A stretch of DNA of 36,065 bases from an uncultured Ruminococcus sp. (GCA_947176075.1 CAMWPG010000008.1:1-36065), one strand, 5' to 3'; positions 7,812 through 20,030 are shown, counted from the stretch's first letter. Notes: a model not told the origin generated them from the sequence alone. A program made the numbers and translations.

Positions 7812-9314
7812 TCAGCTCCACGTCTGGATAAAATCTTTATCAGTATCGAAAAGCTTCATATTTTCCTTCAGAGTATCTATGAATGAAGCTCTGCATTTGA
7901 AACATGATAAACCATCTATCGTGATAAGACAAGTATAGCTGTCCTGACGATAAAAAGCTATTTCCTGTTTTTTCTTTCCATTTTTTGTTTCAAAATTCAA
8001 AACTGCTTCCGGCTTGCCTGACGGCTCTTCACCTATAGCAGTTCCCTCAGCCGTCGTTTGCAAAAGGAATGAATAGAATTTTCTGTAACGTTCAGAATCA
8101 GCGCTCTTACCGTTAAGCGTTACTTTTGCATTTTCCTTATCATCGCCCTCAATGGTGAAATCCATTTTCTCCTGTCCCTCAGCCTCGAGTGAAAGACGGC
8201 TTATATCCCAGACAAAGGTTGTAAGCACAAGACTTGATGCAAGGTCTGTAGGCTCTGCTGTTGCCCATAAGCATTTATCAGCCGACATTGCATATACAGC
8301 ATCTACTCCTTCAAGCATTACAGGATAATAGCTTGAAGATACACCTGTCTCCTTGTCTGTTTCAACATACTTTTTACCTATATTCAAGGTGTACGTATTT
8401 TCGTCGTCACACTCCATTATTACTGTTCCAAATGGCTTATCATCAAGACCATACTTTGCAAGATCTGCCTTTTCGGGATAAATTTTAAGTATCTTACTGG
8501 CTGATGCTCCGAACATTCCAGTAATAATATCATTTGAACGCTCCACGCTGAGATATGCCGGAATAGGCGATATCATTTCATGAGTTGCTGCTGTGCCGCC
8601 TGTATTTTCATTATTTGCATCCTGTGCATAGCTAAGAACTATATCATAATCCATATCTTCACGCTTTATAGTGAGATAATTTACTATCGGATATTCGTCC
8701 TCTGCCGGTGCTTTCAGCATTACAAGCGACAAAAAGCTCTCAGCCTTATTTTGATAGTTTGCTATAAGTGATGTTTTTACAGCGTAAACTGTATCATCAC
8801 CCTCAACTGCAAAGTAATTGTTCTCACCATCTGAAACAGAATTGCCTACTCTGAATGCAAAACTGCTGCCGTCATCAAAGTGAAGCACTCCCTTTGCTGC
8901 ATCATCGCCAAGGCCGTATTTATTCATATCAGTACAGTTTTCCAGCACAACAGAGCTTGCTGAAAGTCCTGCTATATTATTTGCCAACGTACTTGTAAGC
9001 GCTGTATTAGTTGGAATATCTTCAAAGCCCTTTACTCCAAATGTGACTGCCGTACCAGCTTCCTCATCTGCCTTTGCAGTCCGCACTATAGTATATGAAC
9101 CGGTGCTGTTTTTCACCTCTATAGATGATACATTGTCAGCTGTCTGAGAGGAAAGCACCAGATCCGCCGGATCTGTATCGTTAGCTGATAATGATATCTC
9201 CGCTTCGCTGCTGCTTTCATCTGCTGCCTGCTGACGTGAAACCACCACAACTGCTGCTGAAAGTCCTGCAACAAGAATACAGCCGCCTACAAGTCCCAGT
9301 ATTTTCTTATTCAT
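7812..9314 (-). CDS. DUF4340-domain protein of a Gld-like ABC transporter operon
   Basis: Signal anchor plus repeated 'LENCTDMNKYGLGD...LHFDDGSSFAFRVGN' and 'YALDDKPFGTVIME' type DUF4340 pattern. Operonic position after the GldG-like gene. Confidence 0.8.
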   Translation of the reverse strand: MNKKILGLVGGCILVAGLSAAVVVVSRQQAADESSSEAEISLSANDTDPADLVLSSQTADNVSSIEVKNSTGSYTIVRTAKADEEAGTAVTFGVKGFEDIPTNTALTSTLANNIAGLSASSVVLENCTDMNKYGLGDDAAKGVLHFDDGSSFAFRVGNSVSDGENNYFAVEGDDTVYAVKTSLIANYQNKAESFLSLVMLKAPAEDEYPIVNYLTIKREDMDYDIVLSYAQDANNENTGGTAATHEMISPIPAYLSVERSNDIITGMFGASASKILKIYPEKADLAKYGLDDKPFGTVIMECDDENTYTLNIGKKYVETDKETGVSSSYYPVMLEGVDAVYAMSADKCLWATAEPTDLASSLVLTTFVWDISRLSLEAEGQEKMDFTIEGDDKENAKVTLNGKSADSERYRKFYSFLLQTTAEGTAIGEEPSGKPEAVLNFETKNGKKKQEIAFYRQDSYTCLITIDGLSCFKCRASFIDTLKENMKLFDTDKDFIQTWS

Positions 9315-9338
9315 AGGGCAAAATCCTTTCTGCCTGAA

Positions 9339-10940
9339 TCAGCGGCTTCTTCTGCGCATTGCCACAACAACGCCAATTGCTATCACCAGAAGCGGAATTA
9401 CAAGCCATACGATCCACTTGATAACATCGATCTTTTCTGTTGTGATATCAAGAGTAGATGCTGAAATATTTTTAGAAGCAATAACTGTATTTGCCTCTTT
9501 ACCGCAAATTGTATTCAGTGCGCTGATAACATATGTGCCGTTATTATATGCTGCGTCTGATATTATCATTGAGTCTATCATAGAAATTGATGTCAGTACC
9601 AGCATATCGCTTTCATAAATATTACCATCTGTATTTACCTGATTCTGTACTATGCAGGCAACTGTGCGGGATTTCTTTTCTGCTGCATCCGATTCTGAGA
9701 CAGAAGAATCCTTAAGCACCAGTTCTGTAGAACCCTCTGATGTCTGCCACAGAGGTACTACCACCTTACCATTGTTAAGCTTTTCTTCTATGATAGGTCT
9801 GCCAAACGGCGCAACTATAGGCAAAGAGGAATTTTCAAGACTTCCGCTGTAATTCTGTGATACAACTGTTACACTCGGTGCAATCATGGATTGTCCTCTG
9901 CCATAAAGTACATCATAGGTATTTACAACCTGACTTTTATCCTCTGTGTCATTTACAACGCTCTTTGAAATTGTGATGTTCCATTCCTTCAGGAATGCAT
10001 CAAGATTAGGTGTCTCTCCCTGTGTATAATCTGCAATATACAGCATATGCTTGCCGTATTTACCATCATTATACATAAAATCAGACAGGCGTTTGGTAGC
10101 ATCAACGCTGAGATCGCTGACAGGTGCAGGCAAAATCAGAATGTCATACTTCTCCGGATCAAGTGCAGCTGACGCTATATCAAGACTACGTTCAACATCG
10201 TAGCCATTATCATCAAGAAGATCATTAAGACTGTTTAAAGCATAGACATTGCCCTGAGTCTGGCTGAATATATAGCTGCCGTTCGCTATTTCAATAAGAC
10301 CTACGTGCTTTACATTTGCATCAGTTACATTCATGACAGCATTTGTAAGCATCTGCTCGCCCTTATAACCTGTAATAATATCTGAAAAAGCACATTGACC
10401 GTACATATATGAATAATATTTATTGCTGTCTATATCAAACATTTCAAGGAGACTGCTTACCTTTATACGATCACCGCATGATACTATAACTGCACCAGAA
10501 CCGATATCCCCACCATACATTGTCTGATACTTGGACAAAATATCCGGATCTTTAGTGGTATCAAAATAGGTAACTGTGATATGATCGGAGTAATTCTCAT
10601 ACTTGGAGAGAGTTTCGCTCACCATCATTTCAGTTGTTCCCAAAAGGCTTTTGATAGTATCCTTTTCAACAGAAATGGCGATATCAACATCCTTATCAAG
10701 GTTCTTTATATAGTCAATAGTTTCTTCGGAAACATCATATACATTATCTGTTGTAAGATCAAGGCGGATATCGGCAAGCATACTTACAAGAACATTTATA
10801 AGAACTACCACAACTATAACTACTGCGGTAATTGCTGTTGCCATAGAACCGTATTTCAGCTTCTTACGCATTTTCAGCTTCTTGCGCTGCTTGTCGGTCA
10901 TATTGCCGCTTTCTAAAATTTCCTGCATATTTTCTTTCAT
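9339..10940 (-). CDS. GldG-like ABC-type uncharacterised transport system protein
   Basis: N-terminal TM, LDLTTDNVYDVSEETIDYIKNLDKDVDIAI signature, C-terminal TM anchor. Confidence 0.85.
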   Translation of the reverse strand: MKENMQEILESGNMTDKQRKKLKMRKKLKYGSMATAITAVVIVVVVLINVLVSMLADIRLDLTTDNVYDVSEETIDYIKNLDKDVDIAISVEKDTIKSLLGTTEMMVSETLSKYENYSDHITVTYFDTTKDPDILSKYQTMYGGDIGSGAVIVSCGDRIKVSSLLEMFDIDSNKYYSYMYGQCAFSDIITGYKGEQMLTNAVMNVTDANVKHVGLIEIANGSYIFSQTQGNVYALNSLNDLLDDNGYDVERSLDIASAALDPEKYDILILPAPVSDLSVDATKRLSDFMYNDGKYGKHMLYIADYTQGETPNLDAFLKEWNITISKSVVNDTEDKSQVVNTYDVLYGRGQSMIAPSVTVVSQNYSGSLENSSLPIVAPFGRPIIEEKLNNGKVVVPLWQTSEGSTELVLKDSSVSESDAAEKKSRTVACIVQNQVNTDGNIYESDMLVLTSISMIDSMIISDAAYNNGTYVISALNTICGKEANTVIASKNISASTLDITTEKIDVIKWIVWLVIPLLVIAIGVVVAMRRRSR

Positions 10941-10954
10941 AGCTATCTGCCTCC

Positions 10955-11692
10955 TTATCTCCAGCGGCGTGTTTCAAGGACACGAACTGTCAGGAAGTTG
11001 AAAATAGCAGCGCAGCTTACATAGAAGAGTACGCTGGACAGATCGAAAAGTCCGCACGTAAAATCGTAAAACTTATTATAGAAGGACAATGCGTTCATTC
11101 CGGCTGCAATAGCACCTACTACTGGCTGGAAGAAATCAGGTACACTTGCATTTTCCACAAAGCCTGCCAATGACTGCACTATGCACATCACAAATATAAG
11201 CAGCAGTCCTATGATGTAGGCAATGAACTGATTTTCTGTAAGGGATGAGATAAACACGCCTACAGAAATAAACGCTGCACCAAGAAGAAAAAGTGCAATA
11301 AAGTTTGCAAGAACTATTCCCCATGCAACTGCGCCGAAAAAGCTTAATATAAGCGCATATACAAATACAATCGCAACTCCTATGGTATACATCGCAAGAG
11401 CTGCAAAATACTTGCCAAGTACGATGCTTCCAAGAGATACAGGTGCTGTCAGCAGTCCCTGTTCAGTTTTTTTCATCTTTTCTTCGCTGAAGCTGCGCAT
11501 CGTAAGTACGGGGATAAGCAGGAATGTAGCCCAGAAGAGCATTGAAAAAAGACCTGACATATCTGCAATACCACGGGAAAGGGTAAACAGATAGAAGCAT
11601 ACTCCTGCAAATAAATAATAGATAGTCAGATAAACATAAGCTATAGGAGACGCAAAGAAGGCTCCCATTTCACGCCTGAAAATAGCACCCAT
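10955..11692 (-). CDS. ABC-2 type permease (GldF-like)
   Basis: Six hydrophobic segments, 'RREMGAFFASPIAYVYL' start, 'MRSFSEEKMKKTEQGLLTAPVS' motif. Confidence 0.9.
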   Translation of the reverse strand: MGAIFRREMGAFFASPIAYVYLTIYYLFAGVCFYLFTLSRGIADMSGLFSMLFWATFLLIPVLTMRSFSEEKMKKTEQGLLTAPVSLGSIVLGKYFAALAMYTIGVAIVFVYALILSFFGAVAWGIVLANFIALFLLGAAFISVGVFISSLTENQFIAYIIGLLLIFVMCIVQSLAGFVENASVPDFFQPVVGAIAAGMNALSFYNKFYDFTCGLFDLSSVLFYVSCAAIFNFLTVRVLETRRWR

Positions 11693-12744
11693 TATTCTTC
11701 TCCTCCCTTATTTTCAGCTGCTTCTTGTGCAGTTTCTTTAGCGGCTTTCTGCTCCTCCGGTGTGATAAGCTTTATTACCGGAACAGACTTATTCTCCTTT
11801 GTCATATCTTCACCCATTGTTATTCTCATGAAGATATCCTCAAGAGTCATCTCGTCATTTGCCATCCTATAAATAGACAGACCCATATCACGGCACATAT
11901 CATTTAGCATTACTGTGATATCTGCGCCGTCTTCCATTACTATCTCATAATCAAAAGTACCGCCGCTGCGCTCCATATCAGCACGAACGCTCTTAACTCC
12001 CGGTATCTTACGAATAGCTCCCAGTACATCTTCACGTTTGCCGTCAAGACGTACAGTCATACGATTTATGTTCGATACGCTTTTTGTAAGGTTGTCCAAA
12101 GTATCATCAGCCGCCATTTTACCCTTGTTTATGATAATAACACGATCACAGACTGCCTGAATTTCTGACAATATATGAGAAGAAAGTATAAGCGTATGAC
12201 GTTTGCCAAGCTTCTTTACAAGATTTCTTATCTCAATGATCTGCTTCGGATCAAGACCTACTGTAGGCTCATCCAGTATCAGTATAGGCGGATTACCAAC
12301 AAGTGCCTGAGCCATGCCAACTCTCTGACGATAGCCCTTTGAAAGCTTGCGGATAATTCTGCCTGATACATCAGATATCTTGCAGAGATTGCATATTTCC
12401 GTAAGATGAGCCTTTCTCGGCAGCTTACACTTTTTCAGGTCATATACAAAATTAAGATAGCCCATAACCGTCATATCCTGGTAAAGCGGCGGCAGCTCCG
12501 GCAGATAGCCTATATTTGCCTTTGCTTTGATTGGATCTTCCAAAATGTCTATTCCATTTATAAGCACCTGACCAGAGGATGAACTTATATATCCGGTCAG
12601 CATATTCATAGTAGTGGATTTACCGGCACCGTTAGGGCCTAAGAAGCCTAAGATCTCGCCGTCCTCAACAGTAAAGCTGATATTGTCTACTGCCAGATGA
12701 TCGCCGTAGTATTTTGTAAGGTTTTTTACCTCAATCATTGACAA
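11692..12744 (-). CDS. ABC transporter ATP-binding protein (GldA-like)
   Basis: Walker A GPNGAGKST, signature LSKGYRQRVGMAQAL, Walker B LILDEPTVGLDP. Confidence 0.95.
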   Translation of the reverse strand: MSMIEVKNLTKYYGDHLAVDNISFTVEDGEILGFLGPNGAGKSTTMNMLTGYISSSSGQVLINGIDILEDPIKAKANIGYLPELPPLYQDMTVMGYLNFVYDLKKCKLPRKAHLTEICNLCKISDVSGRIIRKLSKGYRQRVGMAQALVGNPPILILDEPTVGLDPKQIIEIRNLVKKLGKRHTLILSSHILSEIQAVCDRVIIINKGKMAADDTLDNLTKSVSNINRMTVRLDGKREDVLGAIRKIPGVKSVRADMERSGGTFDYEIVMEDGADITVMLNDMCRDMGLSIYRMANDEMTLEDIFMRITMGEDMTKENKSVPVIKLITPEEQKAAKETAQEAAENKGGEE

Positions 12745-12819
12745 ATGCCTCCTTTAATGCAAAATGCAATACAATTATACAACTGCACTGTGATAATAAT
12801 GTGATAGATCATTGAAAGC

Positions 12820-14271
12820 TCATGAGAGCCTTTCAATGGCAATGCGGATTCTTCTGAGAGTCTCTTCCTTACCAAGGATAGCACAGAGATCAGTTCCGCC
12901 GCCCGGTGTACACTGCTTACCGGAAACCGCTGTACGCAGCGGCCAAAGCATGAAACCATTCTTAACCTCAAGCTGCGCAATAAGTCCGAATACTGTCTCA
13001 TGAATATTCTCTGCTGTCCAGTTTTCAAGTGATTCCAGAACAGGCAGCAGCTTTGTAAGCGCATCAAGGGATGTTTCAGGAGTGGTTTTCATCTTCTTGT
13101 GACGGTACATTTCAAGATCGTACTCCGGAAGATCATCTATAAAGTCTATATGCTCTGCAATATCTGTGAATATCTCAGTTCTTGGCTTCAGTACACGACA
13201 AAGAAGAGGCATATCTGCGATCTCACGCTTTACCGACTCCTTAATGTACGGCACTGCGATCTGCGCATACTGTTCTTCTGTAAGAGCCGCAACATATTTT
13301 GCATTTATTGCACGGAGCTTCATGCCATCAAAGATAGCAGGTGATTTACTGATACCCTTGATATCAAAAACACTGCACAGCTCCTCTAAGGAATATATCT
13401 CCTGTTCGCCTGTAGGCGCCCAGCCTAAAAGGCAAATGTAATTGAGTACAGCCTCCGGCAGATATCCCTTTGCCATCAGATCCTGAAAAGAGGCATCACC
13501 GTTACGCTTAGAAAGCTTATGAGACTGATCCTTCATAACCGGTGCGCAGTGGATATATACCGGGACATCCCAGCCGAATGCCTTGTAAAGCAGGTTATAT
13601 TTCGGTGCAGATGACAAATATTCATTTCCTCTTATAACATGAGTAATGCCCATCAAATGATCGTCTACAACATTTGCAAAATTATATGTCGGCATACCGT
13701 CTGTCTTTATAAGTATCTGATCGTCAAGAGTAGCATTTTCAACAGAAATGTCCCCATATATCTCATCATGAAATGTTGTTGTTCCCGTAAGCGGCATTTT
13801 CTGTCTTATAACATATGGAATCCCTGCATTTAGCTTTTCCTGTACCTCTTCCTTGGACAGATCACGGCAGTGACGATCATACATAGGGTCAAGACGTGCT
13901 TCCTCCTGAGCCTTACGAACGCTGTCCAGTCTTTCCTTGTCACAGAAGCAATAGTATGCCTCGCCCTTTTCAACCAGCTGCTCTGCATATGATTTGAACA
14001 TACCCATTCTCTCTGACTGTACATACGGTCCGACAGGTCCTCCTATATCAGGACCTTCATCCCATTTAAGTCCTGCAATGCGCAGGGTATTATAAATTAC
14101 ATCAACAGCACCCTCAACATATCTCTCCTGATCGGTATCCTCAATACGCAGAATGAAGTCACCGCCATCTTTCTTTGCAATCAGATACGCATAGAGTGCG
14201 GTTCTTAAATTACCGATATGCATATATCCCGTAGGACTTGGTGCAAATCTGGTTCTTACTCTTTTTTCCAT
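12820..14271 (-). CDS. gltX: Glutamyl-tRNA synthetase
   Basis: [20 protein letters not shown] (HIGH-like) and KLSKRNGD (KMSKS-like) motifs. Confidence 0.97.
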   Translation of the reverse strand: MEKRVRTRFAPSPTGYMHIGNLRTALYAYLIAKKDGGDFILRIEDTDQERYVEGAVDVIYNTLRIAGLKWDEGPDIGGPVGPYVQSERMGMFKSYAEQLVEKGEAYYCFCDKERLDSVRKAQEEARLDPMYDRHCRDLSKEEVQEKLNAGIPYVIRQKMPLTGTTTFHDEIYGDISVENATLDDQILIKTDGMPTYNFANVVDDHLMGITHVIRGNEYLSSAPKYNLLYKAFGWDVPVYIHCAPVMKDQSHKLSKRNGDASFQDLMAKGYLPEAVLNYICLLGWAPTGEQEIYSLEELCSVFDIKGISKSPAIFDGMKLRAINAKYVAALTEEQYAQIAVPYIKESVKREIADMPLLCRVLKPRTEIFTDIAEHIDFIDDLPEYDLEMYRHKKMKTTPETSLDALTKLLPVLESLENWTAENIHETVFGLIAQLEVKNGFMLWPLRTAVSGKQCTPGGGTDLCAILGKEETLRRIRIAIERLS

Positions 14272-14294
14272 GGAATTTCTTCCCTTTCTGTTTC

Positions 14295-15206
14295 CTATAT
14301 AGATTCCGCAAATCTGCGGGCATTTTCTGTGTCCGTAATGATAGCCCTTTGAAGTGCGGTTATATTTTCAAATTTCTTTTCAGGCCGCAAAAATCGTCTG
14401 AGTCTCGTGCGGCAGCGTTTTCCATACAGATCACCGCAAAAATCAAGTATATGCGTTTCTGCAAGAGGAATATTCTCCGTTGAAACAGTCGGCTTTATCC
14501 CTATATTAGTAACTCCTATGTGCGATATTCCGTCCGGAGTGATGACCTCGCTCAGATATACACCGTTTGCCGGAACAAGCTGACCTTTCTGAAAGCTTTG
14601 ATTTATTGTGGGAAAGCTTATTGTCCTGCCAAGAGCCTTGCCGTGAATGACCTCTGTGTCTATTTCATAGCAGCTGCCAAGCAGCTCAGACGCCTTTTCA
14701 GGACTGCCGCTGCGAAGATATTCTCTTATACGGGTGGATGATACCTCTGCACCGCCAATACACACCGGTTCTATACATATTGCCTCAAAGCCCAGCTGCC
14801 GTCCAAATTCCAGAAGTTCAGAAAAGCCCCATGCAGCATCCCGCCCAAAACGAAAGTCGCCGCCGCAGAATACCTTTCTCACATTCAGCCTTTCACGCAG
14901 TATATATCTGCAAAAGCTCTCGCCGTCCATTTCTCCTATATCGGAAAAGCTGCCGGCGTAAACCTCTTCTATGCCTATAGCTTCAAAAAGGTGTTCCTTA
15001 TGCGCCTGCGTATAGAGATATTCAAATTCCCTGCCATGCTTTTTCGGAAAGGTTTCTGTATTAAAGGTAAACACACAAGGGCGAAGTCCGTCTGCCCTGC
15101 AATGCACTGCCGCTGAAAGAACCTTTCTATGTCCAAGATGAACACCGTCAAAAAGTCCAAGTGCTGCCGCACTTTCCTCCAAAACAGGTCTTGCTGCATT
15201 TATCAT
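14295..15206 (-). CDS. ribF: Bifunctional riboflavin kinase/FAD synthetase
   Basis: [25 protein letters not shown]...[15 protein letters not shown]-type pattern. Confidence 0.95.
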   Translation of the reverse strand: MINAARPVLEESAAALGLFDGVHLGHRKVLSAAVHCRADGLRPCVFTFNTETFPKKHGREFEYLYTQAHKEHLFEAIGIEEVYAGSFSDIGEMDGESFCRYILRERLNVRKVFCGGDFRFGRDAAWGFSELLEFGRQLGFEAICIEPVCIGGAEVSSTRIREYLRSGSPEKASELLGSCYEIDTEVIHGKALGRTISFPTINQSFQKGQLVPANGVYLSEVITPDGISHIGVTNIGIKPTVSTENIPLAETHILDFCGDLYGKRCRTRLRRFLRPEKKFENITALQRAIITDTENARRFAESI

Positions 15207-15217
15207 GATATCAAGTC

Positions 15218-16120
15218 TTACCTTTCTTCAAAATTCTTTCCGCATCTAAGCTCACTGTGCTCAAAATCAGCCTTAGCCGTTCCTATGAATGCTCCATCGC
15301 AGCTATAGACTGTATAGTCACTCTTATCAGGTATTATATTATGAATGCGTCCAAGATCAAGCTTTACGCCGTTGCGGTACATTCTCGTCTGCACGTCATT
15401 AAGATGAAGCTTTGGGTAAGCATCAAAAAGTCTTTCTGTAGGGATAAGAAGATTTTCTATACTGCCATTGTCTACAGCCCACTTTACTTCCTCAAAGGTA
15501 TAGCATTCAGATATATCAAAGCCGGATGCCATTGTTCTGCAAAGTGATGTCATAACAGCGCCTCCGCCAAGTGCTTTTCCCATATCGTCAAGAAGCGTCC
15601 TTATATATGTGCCCTTACCGCAGCTCACAAGAAGAGATGCCTCCTGCTTTTCTTCGCAAAAGCTTTCAAGCTCTATAGAATAAACCCGAGCCTTTCTAAC
15701 AGGACGCTCTGTTTCAATACCTTTTCTTGCCAATTCGTAAAGACGTTTTCCTCCCACAGATACCGCTGAATACATAGGCGGCAGCTGCTCTATTTCTCCT
15801 GTAAACGCAGGAATAATTTCACGAAGAGCCTGCTCGGTTACATACATATCAGGATATTCACAAAATTCATTGCCCCAGATATCAAGCGTATCAGACGTAC
15901 ACCCAAAACGCACGCCTGCCCTGTAGATCTTGTCCTGACATGGCATTATATCACAAGCCTTTGCCGCCGTTCCTACAAGTACGGGTAAAACGCCTGTTGC
16001 CATCGGATCAAGCGTCCCTGTGTGTCCAAGCCTTTTAATATGAAGTATTCCTCTGAGTTTTCCAATAACATCAAAAGAAGTAAACTCCTGCGGCTTATTC
16101 ATGCACAAAATACCATTCAC
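15218..16120 (-). CDS. truB: tRNA pseudouridine(55) synthase
   Basis: GILCMNKPQEFTSFDVIGKLR and GHTGTLDPMATGVLPV. Likely GTG start at 16120 overlaps the nrnA stop (TAGTG); the ORF-track extension to 16237 is probably not translated. Confidence 0.95.
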   Translation of the reverse strand: MNGILCMNKPQEFTSFDVIGKLRGILHIKRLGHTGTLDPMATGVLPVLVGTAAKACDIMPCQDKIYRAGVRFGCTSDTLDIWGNEFCEYPDMYVTEQALREIIPAFTGEIEQLPPMYSAVSVGGKRLYELARKGIETERPVRKARVYSIELESFCEEKQEASLLVSCGKGTYIRTLLDDMGKALGGGAVMTSLCRTMASGFDISECYTFEEVKWAVDNGSIENLLIPTERLFDAYPKLHLNDVQTRMYRNGVKLDLGRIHNIIPDKSDYTVYSCDGAFIGTAKADFEHSELRCGKNFEER

Positions 16121-17085
16121 TATTTCTGCATTCCCTTCATAACTGCCTCTACAAGCATCCTTTTTGCATCCTCCGCAGAAGCTTCTATACTGCATCCTGC
16201 CGCCTTTATGTGTCCGCCGCCGCCAAAGCACTTGCATATATCAGAGACATTCACCTTATCCGCAGAACGCATTGATATCCTGAAAAAATTTTTTTCGCGC
16301 TCTTTAAGCACGATGCCTACCTCTGCGCCTTCCACCTGTAACGGAAAACCAGCCACGCCGTCAAGCTCGGATTCGTCAATGCCGTATTTATCCATAAGCT
16401 CCTTCGTGATGCAAACAAGCATACATTTTCCGTCTGCATAGCTTTCAAGCTGCTTTGTGAGTATGCTGTCAAGCTGCATTCTGCCCATGCTTTTAACAAT
16501 GAACATATTTCTGTTGATAGCCGCATATGGGATATCGGGATATTGCTCCATTATCTCTGCTGCAATGCGCAAAGTACGGGGACTGACATTATCATACATA
16601 AAGCAGCCAGTATCAGTAGCAAGTCCCGTATAAAGGCATACTGCCATTTCTCTTGTTACAGAAATATTCATTGCCTTTAATATCTCATATACCACCTGAC
16701 AAGCAGCGGCAGCATTTCCGTCAAGACAAAGCTCCTTTGCATAGCCTGTATTTGAAATATGATGATCTATGCAAAGGTCTGTCTTGCCTGCGTACTGCTC
16801 AAAAAGAGTATCTCCAATAAGCTTTTCGTCTGCCACGTCTGCTGATATTATAATATCCGGCTCGAAATGCTCAATAGTTTCGGCTTCGGGAAGCATAAAG
16901 TGATATCTTTCCGGAATAGCATCACTGCAAAGGACTTTTGCCTTTTTGCCTTGGCTGCGTAAAGCAAGTGCCAAAGCATAGCCAGAACCTATGCAGTCAC
17001 CATCCGGACTTCTGTGAATGAGAATATATGCGTTTTCTGCTTCCAAAAGACGCTTTGCAGCTTCATTTACTGTAAACTCTCTCAC
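16120..17085 (-). CDS. nrnA: DHH/DHHA1 bifunctional oligoribonuclease/PAP phosphatase (NrnA)
   Basis: HRSPDGDCIGSGYALA, IDHHISN, GGGGHIKAAGC. Confidence 0.95.
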   Translation of the reverse strand: MREFTVNEAAKRLLEAENAYILIHRSPDGDCIGSGYALALALRSQGKKAKVLCSDAIPERYHFMLPEAETIEHFEPDIIISADVADEKLIGDTLFEQYAGKTDLCIDHHISNTGYAKELCLDGNAAAACQVVYEILKAMNISVTREMAVCLYTGLATDTGCFMYDNVSPRTLRIAAEIMEQYPDIPYAAINRNMFIVKSMGRMQLDSILTKQLESYADGKCMLVCITKELMDKYGIDESELDGVAGFPLQVEGAEVGIVLKEREKNFFRISMRSADKVNVSDICKCFGGGGHIKAAGCSIEASAEDAKRMLVEAVMKGMQK

Positions 17086-17456
17086 TGCTCTTCCTCCTGT
17101 GTATCTTCCACTACGGAAGGCTGAACGTGATGAAGCATTTCATTTATTCTTGCACTGTGTGCAATTGAATCATCTGCTATGAAATGAAGAGCTGGTACCT
17201 TACGCATTTTAATACGATGGAATACCTCTCGCTTTATATATCCCTCTGCACTTCTTAGCCCCTTTGCGGATTCCTCTGCCTTTGTCTGACCGCTAAGACT
17301 TGATACATAGATCTTGCAGTTAGACATATCTCTCGACAGCTCCACACGGACTATGCTCAGAAGAGGATCTATTCTCGGATCTTTAAGAGTGCGTATAACG
17401 GCTGTCAATTCTCTGAAAAGATCTTCTTCTGTGCGGCTTATATTAAAACTTGCCAT
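17082..17456 (-). CDS. rbfA: Ribosome-binding factor A
   Basis: Size, position between infB and nrnA, DPRIDPLLSIVRVELSRDMSNCKIYVS, IKMRKVPALHFIADDSI. Confidence 0.95.
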   Translation of the reverse strand: MASFNISRTEEDLFRELTAVIRTLKDPRIDPLLSIVRVELSRDMSNCKIYVSSLSGQTKAEESAKGLRSAEGYIKREVFHRIKMRKVPALHFIADDSIAHSARINEMLHHVQPSVVEDTQEEEQ

Positions 17457-20014
17457 TAGTCTCTATACTCCTCCATAATAAAGGCTTCAAAAATGTCGCC
17501 TTCCTTGAAGTCACGGAATTTTTCAAGAGTGATACCGCACTCGTAGCTTTCTGTAACTTCCTTTACATCATCCTTGAAACGTTTAAGACTGGACATCTTA
17601 TCTTCTGCAATTACAACGCCGTCACGTACAATACGTATCTGGCACTGTCTTGTTACCTTGCCATTGAGAACATATGCACCTGCAACTGCGCCTACATTAG
17701 AGATCTTATAAACCTGACGAACTTCAATGCGTCCCATAACGACTTCACGGAATTTCGGATCAAGCATACCCTTCATAGCTGTCTCTACATCTTCGATCGC
17801 ATCGTAGATAACACGGTATGTGCGGATCTCGACCTTGTCTCGTGATGCTGTTTCCTCTGCAATAAGATCAGGACGAACATTAAAGCCGATTATAATTGCG
17901 TTTGATGCGCTGGCAAGCATAACGTCACTTTCCTTGATTCCGCCTACGCCGCCATGTATGACGCTTACTCTAACCTCGTCATTTGAGAGCTTTTCAAGAG
18001 ACTGCTTTACAGCTTCTACAGAGCCTTGTACGTCAGCCTTGACAACAATAGCCAGCTCCTTCATTTCGCCCTCTTCGATCTGACTGAAGAGATTGTCAAG
18101 AGTTACCTTATGATACTCGCCGAACTTCGCCTGCTTTGCCTCGTGCTTTCTCTGTTCAACGAGTGTTCTTGCAAGACGCTCATCTTCAACTGCATTGAAA
18201 GTATCGCCAGCCTCTGGAACTTCCGCCATACCTGTGATCTCTACCGGTACGGAAGGTCCTGCACTGTCTACTACCTTACCCTTATCGTTTGTCATAACTC
18301 TTACTCTGCCCACTGCTGTACCTGCAATGATAACATCACCTGTATGAAGCGTACCATTCTGTACAAGAACTGTTGCGATAGGACCTCTGCCCTTATCAAG
18401 ACGGGCTTCTACTACAGTACCCTTGGCACGTCTGGTTGAATTAGCCTTAAGCTCCTGCATTTCTGCAACAAGGAGAACATTTTCCAGAAGATCATCAATA
18501 CCTTCGCCTGTCTTAGCCGATACCGGAACGCATATAACGTCTCCGCCCCAGTCCTCGCAAACCATATCATATTTTGTAAGTTCTTCCTTAACTCTGTCAG
18601 GATTTGCACTTTCCTTATCCATCTTATTGATAGCAACTATAACAGAAACTCCTGCTGCCTTTGCATGGCTTATGGATTCAACCGTCTGCGGCATTATACC
18701 ATCGTCAGCAGCTACAACAAGGATAGCAATATCGGTAATATTTGCACCTCTTGCTCTCATTGCAGTAAATGCCTCATGTCCGGGAGTATCAAGGAATGTT
18801 ATCGGTCTTCCCTCATGGATAACCTGATACGCACCAATATGCTGTGTAATACCGCCTGCTTCACCGGCAGTTACATGAGCATGACGAATCTTGTCAAGGA
18901 TAGATGTCTTACCGTGGTCAACGTGACCCATTACGCAGACAACAGGGCAGCGCTCCTCTGTATCCTCACTTTCATCGACCTCTTCAATAAGACGTTCTTC
19001 GATAGTAACGATAACTTCCTTTTCAACCTTTGCACCCAGCTCTTCTGCAACCAGTGATGCTGTATCAAAGTCGATCTCTTCATTGATAGACGCCATAACT
19101 CCAAGCAGCATGAGTCTCTTGATAACCTCAGTAGCTGTGACCTTGAGACGTGCAGCCAATTCGCTTACTATGATATTATCAGGTATCATTACCTTCAGCT
19201 GCTGCTTTCTTGCTCTCTCAAGCTCCAGACGTCTGAGTTTATCCTGCTCAGTCTCACGCTTGCTTGAATATTTCTGCTTATTTCTCTGCGCCGACTTCTG
19301 ATTTATCTTCTGCTTCTTTGTAGAATAATTATCTTTGCTGTACTTACCCGCAGGAGCTATCTGCTCATAACGCTGGTTGTACTTATCAAGATCTACATAT
19401 GAACCTCTTGTATCAACTGTACGGCGTTTTTCAACTGTAGAGCTTCCGCCTGAGGAAAGCTCTACCTCTACGTGAAGTCTCTCTCCATGCTTCTTAGCCT
19501 TCGGCTGTTTCTTCTTGTCATTTTTCCTGTCATTCTTATTATTTTCTGTCTTAGCCTGAACCTGCTGCTGGGAATTGAGAACCGAATTATTCTGTTTTGT
19601 CTCATCCGTTACCGGTTCTGCCTTGTTTACTTTTTTTTCTGCAGCCGCCGGCTTTTCTGCCTTTTTCTCCGGCTTATTCTTCTTAGGAGCAGTCTTTGCT
19701 GTTTCAGCAGCTGCTGCCGGTTTCTTTTCTGTCTTCTTCATACTCTTCTTTTCCTGCTTCTTTTCTTCAGTCTTAGGCTTCTTTTCAAATGCGCTTCTCG
19801 GCAAATTTCTTGTTGCAAAATACTCATCGAAGCTTTCAACCTGCTGTTTCTGAGTGAAATGCTCAAGGGCAGCATTTATCTCAGCTTCTGTAATGCTGCT
19901 TCCAGCCTTTTTCTTTTGTCCGTCAGTGCTGCTGCTTTCATAAAAGGCGATCAGCTCAGCTGCATCCATTTGCAGATCCTTTGCCACATCACTAAGTTTT
20001 CTCTTCTTCGTCAT
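17456..20014 (-). CDS. infB: Translation initiation factor IF-2
   Basis: [21 protein letters not shown]. Start assigned to [10 protein letters not shown] with RBS gggaggg. Lys/Ala/Glu-rich N-terminal region. Confidence 0.97.
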   Translation of the reverse strand: MTKKRKLSDVAKDLQMDAAELIAFYESSSTDGQKKKAGSSITEAEINAALEHFTQKQQVESFDEYFATRNLPRSAFEKKPKTEEKKQEKKSMKKTEKKPAAAAETAKTAPKKNKPEKKAEKPAAAEKKVNKAEPVTDETKQNNSVLNSQQQVQAKTENNKNDRKNDKKKQPKAKKHGERLHVEVELSSGGSSTVEKRRTVDTRGSYVDLDKYNQRYEQIAPAGKYSKDNYSTKKQKINQKSAQRNKQKYSSKRETEQDKLRRLELERARKQQLKVMIPDNIIVSELAARLKVTATEVIKRLMLLGVMASINEEIDFDTASLVAEELGAKVEKEVIVTIEERLIEEVDESEDTEERCPVVCVMGHVDHGKTSILDKIRHAHVTAGEAGGITQHIGAYQVIHEGRPITFLDTPGHEAFTAMRARGANITDIAILVVAADDGIMPQTVESISHAKAAGVSVIVAINKMDKESANPDRVKEELTKYDMVCEDWGGDVICVPVSAKTGEGIDDLLENVLLVAEMQELKANSTRRAKGTVVEARLDKGRGPIATVLVQNGTLHTGDVIIAGTAVGRVRVMTNDKGKVVDSAGPSVPVEITGMAEVPEAGDTFNAVEDERLARTLVEQRKHEAKQAKFGEYHKVTLDNLFSQIEEGEMKELAIVVKADVQGSVEAVKQSLEKLSNDEVRVSVIHGGVGGIKESDVMLASASNAIIIGFNVRPDLIAEETASRDKVEIRTYRVIYDAIEDVETAMKGMLDPKFREVVMGRIEVRQVYKISNVGAVAGAYVLNGKVTRQCQIRIVRDGVVIAEDKMSSLKRFKDDVKEVTESYECGITLEKFRDFKEGDIFEAFIMEEYRD

Positions 20015-20030
20015 AGGCGAACCCTCCCGT

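Noticed and set aside
16120-16237. N-terminal extension of TruB (MQVLWRRRTHKGG...)
   Set aside because: Overlaps nrnA in another frame. The family start is near the GTG at 16120, with a typical stop-start overlap.
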